Source: Agrococcus sp. SL85
GTDB lineage: Bacteria; Actinomycetota; Actinomycetes; Actinomycetales; Microbacteriaceae
Assembly: GCF_026625845.1 (NCBI RefSeq)
Contig: NZ_CP113066.1
Location: 1,798,001 to 1,862,000 of the forward strand
Direction: 5' to 3'
Length of the DNA: 64,000 nucleotides
This document shows positions 27,644 through 38,081 of this stretch, in pieces (position 1 is the stretch's first letter; each line of letters opens with the position of its first letter). The notes beneath the pieces are model-generated. The model was given only the letters and a program-made list of their open reading frames with translations, did not search any database and had not been told where the DNA came from. The position numbers were made by a program, and so were the translations under genes.

Positions 27644-29152
27644 CTAGGCCTGGGGCGCGGCTGCCGCGCCGGCGCCCGAGCCGCCGCCGGAGCGGCGACG
27701 ACGGCGGCGACGGCGCGCGGGGGCCGCGTTGCCGTCGTGGTGCTCCGCGCCTCCGCCGTCGTGCGTGCCGGTGCCGGGCTCGCGGGCCTCGCCCGCGTCA
27801 CCCTCGCGGGGGGCGCGCTCCGACGAGCCCGAGCCGGACTCCGAGCGGCCTCGACCGCCTCGGCGCCGCTGGCCGTCGCGGCCCTCGCCCCGGCCGCCGC
27901 GCGACCGCTCGCCGTCGCGCGGGGCCACGCCCTCGCGCTTGGCCTCCTTGTTGGGCGGCGTCGCCGTGAGGCGGCCCTTCACGCCCTGCGGGATGTTGAG
28001 GTCGGCGTAGAGGTGCGGGCTCGACGAGTAGGTCTCCACCGGCTCCGGGCGCCCGAACTCGAGCGCGCGGTCGATGAGCGACCACTTGTGGAGGTCCTCC
28101 CAGTCGACGAAGGTCACGGCGATGCCGGTGCGGCCGGCGCGGCCCGTGCGGCCCACGCGGTGCAGGTAGGCCTTCTCGTCCTCGGGGATCGTGTGGTTGA
28201 TGACGTGCGTCACGTCATCGACGTCGATGCCTCGGGCGGCGACGTCGGTGGCGATGAGGACGTCCTTCTTGCCGGCCTTGAACGAGGCCATCGCGCGCTC
28301 GCGCGCCTCCTGGCTCATGTCGCCGTGCACGGCCGCCGCCTGGAAGCCGCGGTCGACGAGCTCCTCGCACAGGCGCGAGGCGGCGCGCTTCGTGCGGGTG
28401 AAGATCACGGTCTTGCCGCGGCCCTCGGCCTGCAGGATGCGCGAGACCACCTCGTCCTTGTCGAGCGCGTGCGCCCGGTAGACGACGTGCTGGATGTTCG
28501 CCTGCGCGACGGTCTCGTCGACGTCGGTCGCGCGGATGTGCAGCGGCCGCGACATGAAGCGGCGCGCGAGCGCGACGACCTGGCCCGGCATCGTGGCCGA
28601 GAACAGCATCGTGTGGCGCGTCGCGGGCGTCTTCGAGAAGAGCCGCTCGACGTCGGGCAGGAAGCCGAGGTCGAGCATCTTGTCGGCCTCGTCGAGCACC
28701 ATCTCGGTCACCTGCGAGAGGTCGAGGATGCGCTGCTGCGAGAGGTCGAGGAGGCGGCCGGGCGTGCCGACGACGATCTGGGCGCCGGCCTTGATCTGGT
28801 CGATCTGGCCCTCGTAGGCCTTGCCGCCGTAGATGGGGACGACCGTCGTCGGACGGTTGGAGGTGATGAGCTCCATGTCCTCGGTCACCTGCACGGCGAG
28901 CTCGCGCGTGGGGACGACGATGAGGGCCTTGACGCCGGGTGCCGGGTCGGGGCCGAGGCGCTGCGCGAGCGGCAGGCCGAACGCGAAGGTCTTGCCGGTG
29001 CCGGTCTTCGCCTGGCCGATGATGTCCTGGCCGGACAGGCCGAGCGGGATCGTCTGCTGCTGGATGGGGAAAGGCTCGACGATGCCGCGGTCGGCGAGGG
29101 CCTGGACCATGTCGTCGTCGATGGAGAGGTCTTGGAAGGTCAAAGGGTCCAC
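27644..29152 (-). CDS. DEAD-box RNA helicase
   Basis: ATP-dependent RNA helicase of 502 residues. Q motif FPIQQQTIPLGLSG, motif I AKTGTGKT, Ia PTRELAVQ, II VLDEADKM, III SATMPG, IV VIFTRTK, V ATDVAARGID and VI HRVGRTGRAG. The C-terminal ~110 residues are an Arg/Gly-rich tail ending in an arginine cluster (RRRRRRRR), suited to RNA or ribosome binding. RhlE/CsdA-like. The GTG at 29152 is the only in-frame start ahead of the Q motif that gives a normal N-terminus. Divergent from the ferritin-like gene. Confidence 0.95.
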   Translation of the reverse strand: MDPLTFQDLSIDDDMVQALADRGIVEPFPIQQQTIPLGLSGQDIIGQAKTGTGKTFAFGLPLAQRLGPDPAPGVKALIVVPTRELAVQVTEDMELITSNRPTTVVPIYGGKAYEGQIDQIKAGAQIVVGTPGRLLDLSQQRILDLSQVTEMVLDEADKMLDLGFLPDVERLFSKTPATRHTMLFSATMPGQVVALARRFMSRPLHIRATDVDETVAQANIQHVVYRAHALDKDEVVSRILQAEGRGKTVIFTRTKRAASRLCEELVDRGFQAAAVHGDMSQEARERAMASFKAGKKDVLIATDVAARGIDVDDVTHVINHTIPEDEKAYLHRVGRTGRAGRTGIAVTFVDWEDLHKWSLIDRALEFGRPEPVETYSSSPHLYADLNIPQGVKGRLTATPPNKEAKREGVAPRDGERSRGGRGEGRDGQRRRGGRGRSESGSGSSERAPREGDAGEAREPGTGTHDGGGAEHHDGNAAPARRRRRRRRSGGGSGAGAAAAPQA

Positions 29153-29212
29153 CTGATTCGTTTGCTCCGGCCATGGTACCGGCGGGATGCGGAGCGCGGC
29201 TCCGGCCAGCCC

Positions 29213-29218
29213 TAGACT
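29213..29218 (+). promoter_or_regulatory. Leaderless promoter -10 box of the ferritin-like gene
   Basis: TAGACT ends 7 nt before the GTG at 29226, which supports that codon over the GTG three bases later. Confidence 0.5.
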
Positions 29219-29225
29219 GCCGTGC

Positions 29226-29951
29226 GTGGTGAAGTGGTTCGACCGGACGCCGCGCGACGTGACGCGCCAGCTGCTGCGGCAGCACCGAGTGCCCGTCGTG
29301 GGCGATCGCGTGCTCCTCACCGACCTGCGCCCGCAGACGCTGCCCTTCGTGGGCCAGGCGCTCGCGCTCGAGCTCGAGCTCGTCGCGCAGGCGGGCCGCG
29401 CGCTCGACGCCGCGCCCGACCTCGAGGCGCGCGTCGCGCTCGCCGAGGTCGTGCGCATCCACTCGAGCCGCGCGGGCGAGCTCGCGCGCATCCTCGAGCG
29501 CGACGGCTCGAGCGCGGCGGAGGCCGTCGCGCCCTTCGTGGACGCCGCCCGCTCGCTCGCGCGCACGAGCGACGGCGCCGACTGGTACGAGCAGCTGCTC
29601 GCGGTCCACGTGACGAGCGGCCTGCTCGCCGACTTCTTCGTCGCCGCGTCCGGCGGGCTCCCCGAGGAGGATCGCGACGCGATGCTCCGCGCGCTCCGCG
29701 GCGAGAGCGCCCACCAGCAGCTCGTGGCGCTCCTGCGCCGCGCGATCGACCAGACGCCGCGCCTCTCGGACCGCCTGGCGGTGTGGGGCAGGCGGCTCGT
29801 GGGCGATGCGCTGCTGCAGATGTACCTGGCCGTCAACGGGCCGGACGACTCGGGTCGCGCCGTGCCGAGCCAGCCGCGCCTCGAGCCCGCGTTCAACGAC
29901 ATCGTCGCCTCGCACACGCGGCGCATGGACGAGCTGGGCCTCACGGCCTGA
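29226..29951 (+). CDS. Ferritin-like fold protein
   Basis: A mostly helical protein of 241 residues in the actinobacterial ferritin-like group often found beside a DEAD-box helicase. Helices carry candidate metal-ligand residues (ALELELV, EVVRIHSSRAGEL, RGESAHQQL), resembling the di-iron tRNA-hydroxylase MiaE-like fold, though the full EXXH pairs are not clear. Enzymatic function unproven. Divergent from the helicase gene, with starts about 70 bp apart. Confidence 0.72.
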   Translation: MVKWFDRTPRDVTRQLLRQHRVPVVGDRVLLTDLRPQTLPFVGQALALELELVAQAGRALDAAPDLEARVALAEVVRIHSSRAGELARILERDGSSAAEAVAPFVDAARSLARTSDGADWYEQLLAVHVTSGLLADFFVAASGGLPEEDRDAMLRALRGESAHQQLVALLRRAIDQTPRLSDRLAVWGRRLVGDALLQMYLAVNGPDDSGRAVPSQPRLEPAFNDIVASHTRRMDELGLTA

Positions 29952-29995
29952 GGCCCTCGCGGGCGGGTCGCGCCCCGGCGCTCGGGCCTCGGAGC

Positions 29996-30289
29996 TCAGG
30001 CCGTGGCGGTGAGGCGCGCGAGCTCGGCGGCGTCGGAGCGACGGCGCCGCTCGGGGAGGACGCGCGGGATCGCGACGGCGACGAGGGTCGCCGCGAGCAG
30101 GCTGCCGATCCACAGCCAGCCGCTGTCGATGCCGAGGCCGGCGAGCGACAGGATCGTCCAGACGATGCCGGCGGCCGCGGCGGCGGCGGTGGGGTTGAGG
30201 AAGAGGCCCACCCACTCGCGGCCAGGCAGCAGGTAGCGCGCGACCAGGCCGATCGCGGCGCCCAGCACCATCGCGACGAGGATGACCAT
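29996..30289 (-). CDS. Small hypothetical membrane protein
   Basis: A 97-residue protein with three hydrophobic segments (MVILVAMVLGAAIGLVARYL, AAAAAAGIVWTILSLAGLG, WLWIGSLLAATLVAVAIP) and a basic tail. The start GAAIGLVARYLLPGR faintly resembles the GlsB/YeaQ family. ATG overlaps the DUF3107 stop in ATGA, so it is translated from the same message. I do not recognise it further. Confidence 0.75.
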   Translation of the reverse strand: MVILVAMVLGAAIGLVARYLLPGREWVGLFLNPTAAAAAAGIVWTILSLAGLGIDSGWLWIGSLLAATLVAVAIPRVLPERRRRSDAAELARLTATA

Positions 30290-30507
30290 CAGGCCACGAA
30301 GCCGATCTTGCGCGTCGTCTCGCTGCCGATCTCGACGTAGGCGATCTGCGGGCTCGGCACGAGGTAGCGGCGGCCCTTGGCGTCGTCGAGCGCGAGGTGG
30401 CCGGCGCCGAGCGCGGCGAGCACCGCGGCCTCGACCTCCTCGGCGGTCTGCGCCGAGTCGAACGCGATCTCGCGGGCCGAGTCCTTGATGCCGATGCGGA
30501 TGTCCAT
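30289..30507 (-). CDS. DUF3107 small protein
   Basis: A 72-residue actinobacterial protein recognised by MDIRIGIKDSAREIAF and YVEIGSETTRKIGFV. Family function unknown; it is often near ferritin-like and helicase genes. Leaderless start likely. Followed by the overlapping membrane-protein gene. Confidence 0.9.
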   Translation of the reverse strand: MDIRIGIKDSAREIAFDSAQTAEEVEAAVLAALGAGHLALDDAKGRRYLVPSPQIAYVEIGSETTRKIGFVA

Positions 30508-30514
30508 GCTCCCG

Positions 30515-30520
30515 AGCATA
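30515..30520 (-). promoter_or_regulatory. Leaderless promoter -10 box of DUF3107
   Basis: Reverse-strand TATGCT ends 7 nt before the ATG at 30507. Confidence 0.5.
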
Positions 30521-30630
30521 GGCGCTGGCGGGTGGCGTGGAGGCCCGCGCGCAGAGCGCTTCGCCCAGGGCGGAACGGTGCGGTCGCGCGGCCCCGGCCG
30601 CGCCGGCGGCGCGGTGTCGGCGGCCGCCGT

Positions 30631-30636
30631 TAGCGT
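30631..30636 (+). promoter_or_regulatory. Leaderless promoter -10 box of adnA
   Basis: TAGCGT ends 6 nt before the GTG at 30643. Confidence 0.5.
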
Positions 30637-30642
30637 GGCCCC

Positions 30643-33600
30643 GTGCCCGCTCCCGACACCGCCGCCGCGCCCGCAGCCGACCGCCTCGCGAGGCCCGTCG
30701 AGCTCGATGCGACGCAGCGCGCCGTCGTCGCGCTGCCCGAGGGGGCGAGCGCGGTCGTGCTCGGCGTCGCGGGCTCCGGCAAGACCACGACGCTCGTCGA
30801 GGCTCGTCGCCGCGCGGCTGGCCGCGGGCCTCGAGCCCGCGCGCCTGCTGGTCGTCGCGGGCTCCCGCCAGGCGGCGACGGCGCTGCGCGATCGGCTCGC
30901 CGCCCGCACCGGGATCGTGACGCCCGGGCCGCTCGCGCGCTCGCTGCCCTCGTTCGCGCACGCGGTGCTCACCCAGGAGGCGATGGCGGCGGGGCGCGGC
31001 GCGCCGCAGCTGCTCTCGGGCGCCGAGCAGGACCGCATCATCGCCGCCATGCTCGCCGGCCACGCCGACGACGCGGCCGCCGGCACCCCGTCGGGGCCCG
31101 CCTGGCCGGAGCACCTGCACGCCGAGGTGCGCGAGGCTCGCGGGCTTCCGCGCCGAGCTGCGCGAGCCTGCTCGCCGCGGTGCAGGAGCGGGGCCTCGGG
31201 AGCGACGACCTCCGGCGCCTCGCGGCCGAGCGCGCGCTGCCCGAGTGGGCCGCCGCCGCCGACTTCCTCGACGAGCTCGACCGCCTGCAGCGCCTCGAGC
31301 GCCGGGGCGCGGAGGCCGTCACCGCGGCATCGCTGCTGCGTCGGGCCGCGCGTGCGATCGACGCGGCCGATCCTGCCTCGCTGCCCGCGCTCGTCGTGGT
31401 CGACGACGCGCAGGAGCTCACCGAGGGCGCGGTCGTCGTGCTCGAGGCGCTGCGCCGCAAGGGCGCGTCCGTCATCGCGCTCGGCGATCCCGACACGACC
31501 ACCGGCGGCTTCCGCGGCGCCGACGCCTCGCTGCTCGGCGACCTGCCGCGCAGGCTCGGCTTCGAGCGCGCGCCGCTCGTGCTCGGCACCGACCACCGGC
31601 ACGGCGCGAGCATCCGCGGCTTCGTCGCCTCGCTCTCCGAGCGCATCGGCACCGCGCGCGCCGGCGCGCAGCGCGTCGCGGCGGCGGGCGGCGGCGACGG
31701 CGCGGTCGAGCCTGCGCGTCTCGGAGTCGGTCGACGACCAGGCGCGCCAGATCGCGCGGGCGATCCACGACCGCCGCGCCGCGGGGGTGCCGCACGGGCA
31801 GATCGCCGTGGTCGCACGCACCGGGCGGATCGCCGCGGAGCTCTCGGCCCTGCTCTCCGCCCTCGACGTGCCGGTCGAGTCGGGCGGGCCGACGCGGCTG
31901 CGCGAGGTCTCGGTCGTCGACGCGCTCGTGAGCGTCCTGGCCGTCGCCTCCGGGCGGCTGCCGCTCACGCCCGAGCTCGCGGAGCGGCTGCTGCGCGGCG
32001 ACCTGCTGGGGCTCGACGCGCTCGCCGTGCGCCGCCTGAAGCGCGCCCTGCGCCACCGGATCATCGCCGCGGGCGAGGAGGTGCACGTGCCGGGCGCCGA
32101 GCTCGTGCGCGACGCGCTCGAGCGGCCGGAGCTGCTCGAGGGCCTCGAGCGGGCGCGCCTCGCCGTGCCCGCTGCGAAGCGGCTCGCCCGCATGCTCGCC
32201 GAGGCCCGCGCGCTCGTGACGGCCGACGATCCGGCCTCGGTCGACCAGGTGCTGTGGGCGGTGTGGGCGATCTCGGGCGTCGCCGAGCCGTGGCGCGCGC
32301 AGGCGCTCGAGGGCGACGGCGTCGAGCGCACGCTCGCCAACCGCCGCCTCGACGCCGTCGTCGCGCTCTTCGACCAGGTGGCGCGCCTCATCGAGCGCCG
32401 CCCCGACGTCGACACCGGGGGCTTCGTCGACAGCTGGCTGGCCTCGAGCATCGACGACGACTCGCTCGCCGCGCGCGCAGAGGGCGACCGCGTCGCGATC
32501 GGCACGCCCGGCCAGCTCGTCGGGCGCGAGGTCGACACCGTCGTCGTCGCCGGGCTCCAGGAGGGCGTCTGGCCCAACCTGCGCGCCCGCGGCTCCCTCC
32601 TCGGCGCCAACCGCCTCGATGCGCAGAGCACCGACGACGACCGCACCGCCGTGCTGCACGACGAGCTGCGCACCTTCGCGAAGGCCGTCTCGACGGCCCG
32701 CGCACACGTGCTCCTGACCGCGGTGCAGAGCGAGGACGAGCAGCCCTCGCCCTTCGTCGGAGGGCTGGTGCCCACGCCCGCCGACCCCGGCAGCTGGCAC
32801 TCGCTCCGCTCGCTCGTCGCGGCGCTCCGCGCGCGCGTCGTGCAGCGGGGCGATGAGGGGCGGCGTCGGCGCTGCATCGGCTCGCCGACGCCGGCGTGCC
32901 GGGCGCGCACCCCGGGCAGTGGGCGGGGCTCGCGCCCATCACGACCGAGGAGCGGCTCGACGCCGCGGAGGCCGTGCGGATCAGCCCCTCGGCGCTCCAG
33001 GGGCTCCACGACTGCGAGGTGGACTGGGCCATCGGCAGGCTCGCGGGCTCCACCTCCAACCGCGCCGCGGGATTCGGCTCGATCGTGCACGACGCGGTCG
33101 AGCACCAGGACGCCGCCGACGCCGCGGCGCTCGAGGCCGCGATCGCCGACCGCTTCGGCGAGCTCGCGCACGAGTCGAGCTGGGAGGCCGAGCGGCAGCG
33201 CGTCGACATCGCCCCGATGACCGAGGCGATCGCCGACTACTTCCAGCAGCTGCGCGGCAAGGGCTGGCGGGTGGAGGCCGCCGACCAGGAGGCGCGCTTC
33301 AGCGTCGAGCTCGAGGGCGGCGCGGTCCTGAGCGGTGCGATCGACTGGCTCGAGCACGGCACCGACGGGGCCGACGCGGGCGCGATCCGCGTCGTCGACC
33401 TCAAGACCGGCGGCCGCACGCCGACGTCGCACGCCGAGCTCGGCAACCTGCAGCTGCGCGCCTACCAGCTGGCCATCGCGCTCGGCGGCATCGCGGGCGT
33501 CGACGGGGCCGCGCGCACCGAGGCGCGCCTGTTCCTGCCGCGGCTGCAGCGCGCGAGAAAGTTCGAGGACGCCCCGCCGTTCGACGAGGTGCGCGAGGCG

Positions 33601-33735
33601 TTCCTCGCCCACCTCGCCCAGGCCGCCCGGACCATGGGCGGCTCGCGCTTCCGCGCGGTCCCCGCCGAGCACTGCAGCGATCCGCACGCCTTCGGCCAGT
33701 GCACGATCCACGTCCTCCCGGAGGTGACCGAGTGA
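30643..33735 (+). pseudogene. adnA: AdnA-like helicase-nuclease subunit, frameshifted as sequenced
   Basis: Subunit of the actinobacterial AdnAB motor-nuclease that resects DNA double-strand breaks. Walker A is GVAGSGKTTT near residue 48; the Walker B region reads VVVDDAQEL instead of DEXQD, as expected for the weakened AdnA motor. The C-terminal PD-(D/E)XK nuclease shows GSIVHDAVEH, GAIDWLE, VDLKTG and LQLRAYQLA. Breaks: AGGCT at 30800, 31134; AGCCT at 31165, 31709; and a G run at 32857. Adding 2+2+2+2+1 bases yields 1034 codons, matching a normal AdnA length. The stop overlaps the next start (GTGA). Confidence 0.85.
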
Positions 33736-36700
33736 CCGACGTCGCAACCCCGCTCGCCGATCGGGCGCGCTACGACGCGCTCGAGCTCACCGCGCTGCTC
33801 GCGGCCGCCGAGCAGCGCGAGCCGCAGCCGCCGACGCCCGAGCAGGTGCGCGTCATCGAGGCGCCGGCCGCGCCGGTGCTCGTCGTCGCGGGCGCCGGCT
33901 CCGGCAAGACCCACACGATGGCGCAGCGCGTGCTGTGGCTCGTCGCGAACGGCTTCGCCATGCCCGACGAGGTGCTCGGCCTCACCTTCACGCGCAAGGC
34001 CGCGCGCGAGCTCGCGGAGCGGCTCGCGCGCGAGCTGGGGGTGCTGGCGAGGGCGGCGCTCATCGACCCCGCGGCGCTCGAGGGGCGCGCGCCCGTCGTG
34101 CAGACCTACAACTCGTTCGCGAGCGCGCTGTTCAAGGAGTGGGCGCTGCTCATCGGCCGAGACCCCGAGTCCGAGGTGCTCACCGACCCGGCCGCGTTCC
34201 TGCTCGCGCTCCGCATCGCGCGCGCCTCCGACGACCTGCGCCTCGCGCACCTCGGCTCCGCCACGCAGATCGCGGAGCGCGTCGTGCAGCTCGCCGGCGA
34301 GCTCGGCGACCACCACGTGACCTCCGCGGCGCTCCGCCGCCACCGCTTCGCGGAGCGCTTCGCCTCCCTCCCGTCGCTGCCGCAGCGCGAGGGCGAGAGG
34401 CCGCTGAGCGCCACCGCCGCGAAGCCGCTGCACGAGGACGCCCAGCGCGTCGGCGCGCTCGACCCGTTGCTCGACCTCGTCGACGCCTTCGACGAGGCGA
34501 AGCGCCGGCTCGGCGTCGTGCAGTTCAGCGATCAGGTGCGGTTCGCGCTCGACGCGATCGCCGCCCACCGCGGCGCGGTCGACGAGCTGCGGCAGCGGCA
34601 CCGCTTCGTGCTGCTCGACGAGTTCCAGGACACCTCGGTGCTGCAGCTGCAGCTGCTCGGCACGCTCTTCGAGGGCACGCCCGTCATGGCGGTCGGCGAC
34701 CCCAACCAGGCGATCTACGGCTTCCGCGGCGCGAGCGCCGGCACGCTCGCGCTCTTCCCGCAGGCCTTCGGCCCCACCGAGCGGATGACGCTCTCGACGA
34801 GCTGGCGCAACGACGTCGGGGTCCTCGACGTCGCCGACGTCGTCGCGCGGCAGCTGCCCGCCCAGGAGGGCGTGCCCGTCGAGCGCCTCCGCGCCCGCGA
34901 CGGCGCGGGCGCCGGCGACGTCGTGGTGGCGCACCGCGAGACGGTCGAGGACGAGGCGGACGAGCTGGCTGCGTGGCTGCGCGCGCACGGCGCGGGCACG
35001 GGCGCGGGCGACACGACGGCAGCGGTGCTGGTCCGCACCCATGCCCAGGGCGTGGAGCTCACCGAGGCGCTGCGGGCCAGGGGCGTGCACGTCTCCCGCA
35101 CGGGCGGCGGCGGTCTCCTGCAGGAGCCCGCGGTCGTCGACCTCGTCGCCGCGCTCCGCGTGCTCGGGCGTCCCGAGGAGGGCTCGAGCCTCGTGCGCCT
35201 GCTCGCGGGCAGCCGCTGGCGCATCGGCGTCGCCGACCTCATGGCGCTGCAGCGCGCGGCCCGGCGCATGGCGCAGGCGGGCCTGACCGACGAGCAGCGC
35301 TCGAAGGACCGCAGCGCCGTCGTCGCGGAGGCGTCCTCGTCGATCGTCGACGCCCTCGACGCGCTGCTCGAGGCCGACGGGCTCGAGGGCGCCACCGAGC
35401 AGGGCGTCGAGCGCATGCGCGATGCCGCGCGGCTGCTGCGCGAGCTCCGCCGGCGAGCGGGCATGCCGCTCGCCGAGCCTGGTCCGGAGCGTCGAGCAGG
35501 CGCTGCGGCTCGACATCGAGGTCGGCGCGCACCCGGGCCGCGAGCACGCGGTGCTCGACGCCTTCGCGCGCGAGGCCCATGCCTTCGCGGCCGCCGACCC
35601 GCACGGCACGCTCGATGCCTTCCTCGGCTACCTGGAGGCGCTCGAGTCCGGGCGCGGCCCGGACGCCCCGCCGCCCCCGCCGCAGCGCGGCATGGTGCAG
35701 GTGCTCACGATGCATGCCTCGAAGGGCCTCGAGTGGGACGTCGTCGCGCTGCCGCGGCTCGCGCAGGCGAGCAGCGAGTCGCGCAGCCGCGGCTGGCTCG
35801 ACTGGGCGCGCCTGCCCTACGCCCTCCGCGGCGACTCGGCGCTCCTGCGCCGCTTCGAGCACGAGCAGCCCACGCAGCACGACTACGTCGAGGCTCGCGC
35901 CGCCTTCATCGACGCGCTCGCCGAGCACGACGAGAGCGAGCGGGACAGGCTCGCGTACGTCGCCGTCACGCGCGCTCGCAGCGCGCTCTGGCTCTCGGGA
36001 GCCCAGTGGTACGGCCAGGCGAGGACCGCCGCGAAGCCGAGCCGGCTGCTGCGGCTCGCGGCGGACGCCCTCGGCGTCGAGCTGCTGCCCGACCTCCCGC
36101 GCGGGGCGGCGAACCCCCGCGAGGGCACCGCGGCCGCGACCTCCTGGCCGGTCGACCCGCTCGGGGTCCGGCGCGAGGGCGTCGAGGCGGCCGCCCGGCG
36201 CGTCGCCGAGGCGGACCCGGGCGCCCGCACCGAGTGGGACGACGCGATCCGGCTCCTCCTCGCCGACCGCGCCGGCACAGAGCTCGCGCTGCCCACCCGC
36301 ATCGCGGCCTCCGGCTTCAAGGACTGGGCCGCCGACCCGGTGGCCGTCGCCCGCAGCATCGCGCGGCCGATGCCGCAGCGGCCGTTCGCCGCCACCCGCC
36401 TCGGCACGCTCTTCCACGGCTGGGTCGAGCGGCGCGGCAGCGCCATCGGCCTCGGCGACGCGCTCGACGACGAGGCCCTCGACGAGGAGCTCGTCGGCAT
36501 CGACGCCGAGCGGCTCGCGCGGCTGAAGGCGACCTTCCTCGCCTCGCCGTACGGCGACAGGGAGCCCGCCGAGACCGAGCTCGAGGTGCACCTGCCGCTC
36601 GCCGGCACGACCGTCGTCTGCAAGCTCGACGCGGTCTACCGCGACGGCGGCCGCGCGACGGTCGTCGACTGGAAGACCGGCGCCCTGCCGCGCGACGAGG

Positions 36701-36906
36701 CCGACCTCGAGGCCCGCCAGCTGCAGCTGGCGCTCTACCGCGCGGCCTACGCGGCCTACGCGGGGCTCGACCCCGAGCAGGTCGACGCCGAGCTGTACTT
36801 CGTCGAGCACGACGAGGTCGTGCGCCCCAGGCGCATCGAGTCGCTCGCCGAGCTCGAGCGGCGCTGGATCGCGGCGCAGCAGGCGGTCGCCGCCGCGCGC
36901 GGCTGA
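33732..36906 (+). pseudogene. adnB: AdnB-like helicase-nuclease subunit, frameshifted as sequenced
   Basis: Main motor of AdnAB. Walker A AGAGSGKTHT near residue 57, Walker B LLDEFQDTS, motif III GDPNQAIYGFRGA, motif V TMHASKGLEWD, motif VI AYVAVTRARS. C-terminal nuclease: LGTLFHGWVERR, KLDAVYRDGG, VVDWKTG and LQLALYRAAYA. A single break at 35476-35480, where AGCCT read as AGCGCCT restores LAERLVRSVEQ; the corrected length is 1059 codons. The GTG start overlaps adnA. A canonical four-cysteine Fe-S pattern is not obvious in either subunit. Confidence 0.87.
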
Positions 36907-36933
36907 GGCGGGGGCGGCGCGGAGGGCCGGCGC

Positions 36934-38023
36934 TCAGCGGCCGCCGGCGGCCTCGTCGCGCGTGTCTTCGTCGTCGACGAAGCCCTCGTCGAGCGGCGCG
37001 ACCGGTGCCGTGCGCCCGTCGCGGTCGACCTCGTCGGTCGGGTGCGCGCCGAGGTAGGCCTGCACGCCCGTGAGGTCCATGGTCTCGAGCCGCTGCGCCT
37101 CGATCGCGGCCGAGGGGTCGCGGTCGACCCGGCGCACGAGGCCCTCGAGCATCCCGACGGCGTCGTCGATCACGGCACGGTCGTCGCGAGCCACGCCGTG
37201 GAGCAGCCAGCGCGCGATGTCGAGCTCGGCGTGGAGCATCGCCCGCTGGCGCACCTGGCGATCGCCGATGCCGCGCGCCGCGGCGTGCGCCTCGAAGGCC
37301 TCGTCGACGCTGCCGAACTCGCCGGAGCCGAGCAGGAACGCGAGGTCGCGCGCGGGGTCGCCCACGGAGAGGGCGTGCCAGCCGTCGACACCGACGACGC
37401 GGTTGCCCTCGGTGCGGAACGCGGGCGCCTGCAGGTCGCCGTGCACGACGGTCGGCTTGAACTGCCACAGGCGGTCGTCGCCGAGCGCGCCCTCCCACCG
37501 CTGGAGCAGCGAGGCGGGCACGGAGCCGGTCGCCGCGGCGCGGTCGAAGGCGTCGAGCAGGCTCGCGCGCACGGGCGCGGCGCCGAGGTGCGGCAGGCCC
37601 GCGTCGGAGACGACGGAGGTCGGCAGGCTCGTGGATCGCGGCGATCGCCTCGCCGACGCTGCGGGCGAGGCCCGGGCGTGCGGGGGAGAGGTCGGCCAGG
37701 CGCATCGGCGCGCCGCCGAGCCGGGTGAGCACGAAGACGCGGGAGCGGCCCGCAGGCGCGCTCCCGAGCACCGAGGGCACGTCGAAGGGGAGCCGCGAGC
37801 GCGTCGCGGCCGTGAGCGCGGCGAGCGCCGCCTCGTGCTCCTCGGCGGCGCGGAGCGCCGAGACGGAGCGGGGGAGCACGAGCTGCGCGGTCTCGCCCCC
37901 GGCGAGCTGCGCCGCCACCACCGAGCGGTGCTCGTCCGAGCCGTCCTCCGTCGCGCCGACGACCTGCAGGCCCTCGACGGCGGTCGTGGCGAGCGCGGCT
38001 AGAGTGAAGGGGTTCGTGCTCAT
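36934..38023 (-). pseudogene. Aminoglycoside-phosphotransferase-fold kinase, frameshifted as sequenced
   Basis: APH/choline-kinase-fold protein of 363 residues after repair at 37625-37629 (AGGCT read as AGGCGCT gives HERLPTSVVSDAG). The catalytic loop is VVHGDLQAPAF, and the metal-binding segment is GVDGWHALSVGDPARDLAFL, where the usual DXD is DGW. This group is often labelled macrolide 2'-phosphotransferase; with no resistance genes nearby a metabolic kinase is as likely. ATG overlaps the alternative nudC start on the other strand. Confidence 0.78.
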
Positions 38024-38030
38024 GGATGCC

Positions 38031-38036
38031 AGGCTA
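38031..38036 (-). promoter_or_regulatory. Leaderless promoter -10 box of the phosphotransferase gene
   Basis: Reverse-strand TAGCCT ends 7 nt before the ATG at 38023. A forward TAGAGT at 38000-38005, inside the phosphotransferase gene, may serve nudC. Confidence 0.5.
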
Positions 38037-38081
38037 GGCGTCGGCCGCCGTCCGGCGGTCGCGCCACGCGACGGAGGTGAC

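Noticed and set aside
30800..31713. Programmed ribosomal frameshifting in adnA
   Set aside because: No slippery sequence or downstream structure is shared, the breaks are 2-base losses at one heptamer, and unrelated genes show the same lesion.
36934..38023. Antibiotic resistance determinant
   Set aside because: APH fold alone is not evidence of resistance; the metal motif is atypical and there is no resistance context.
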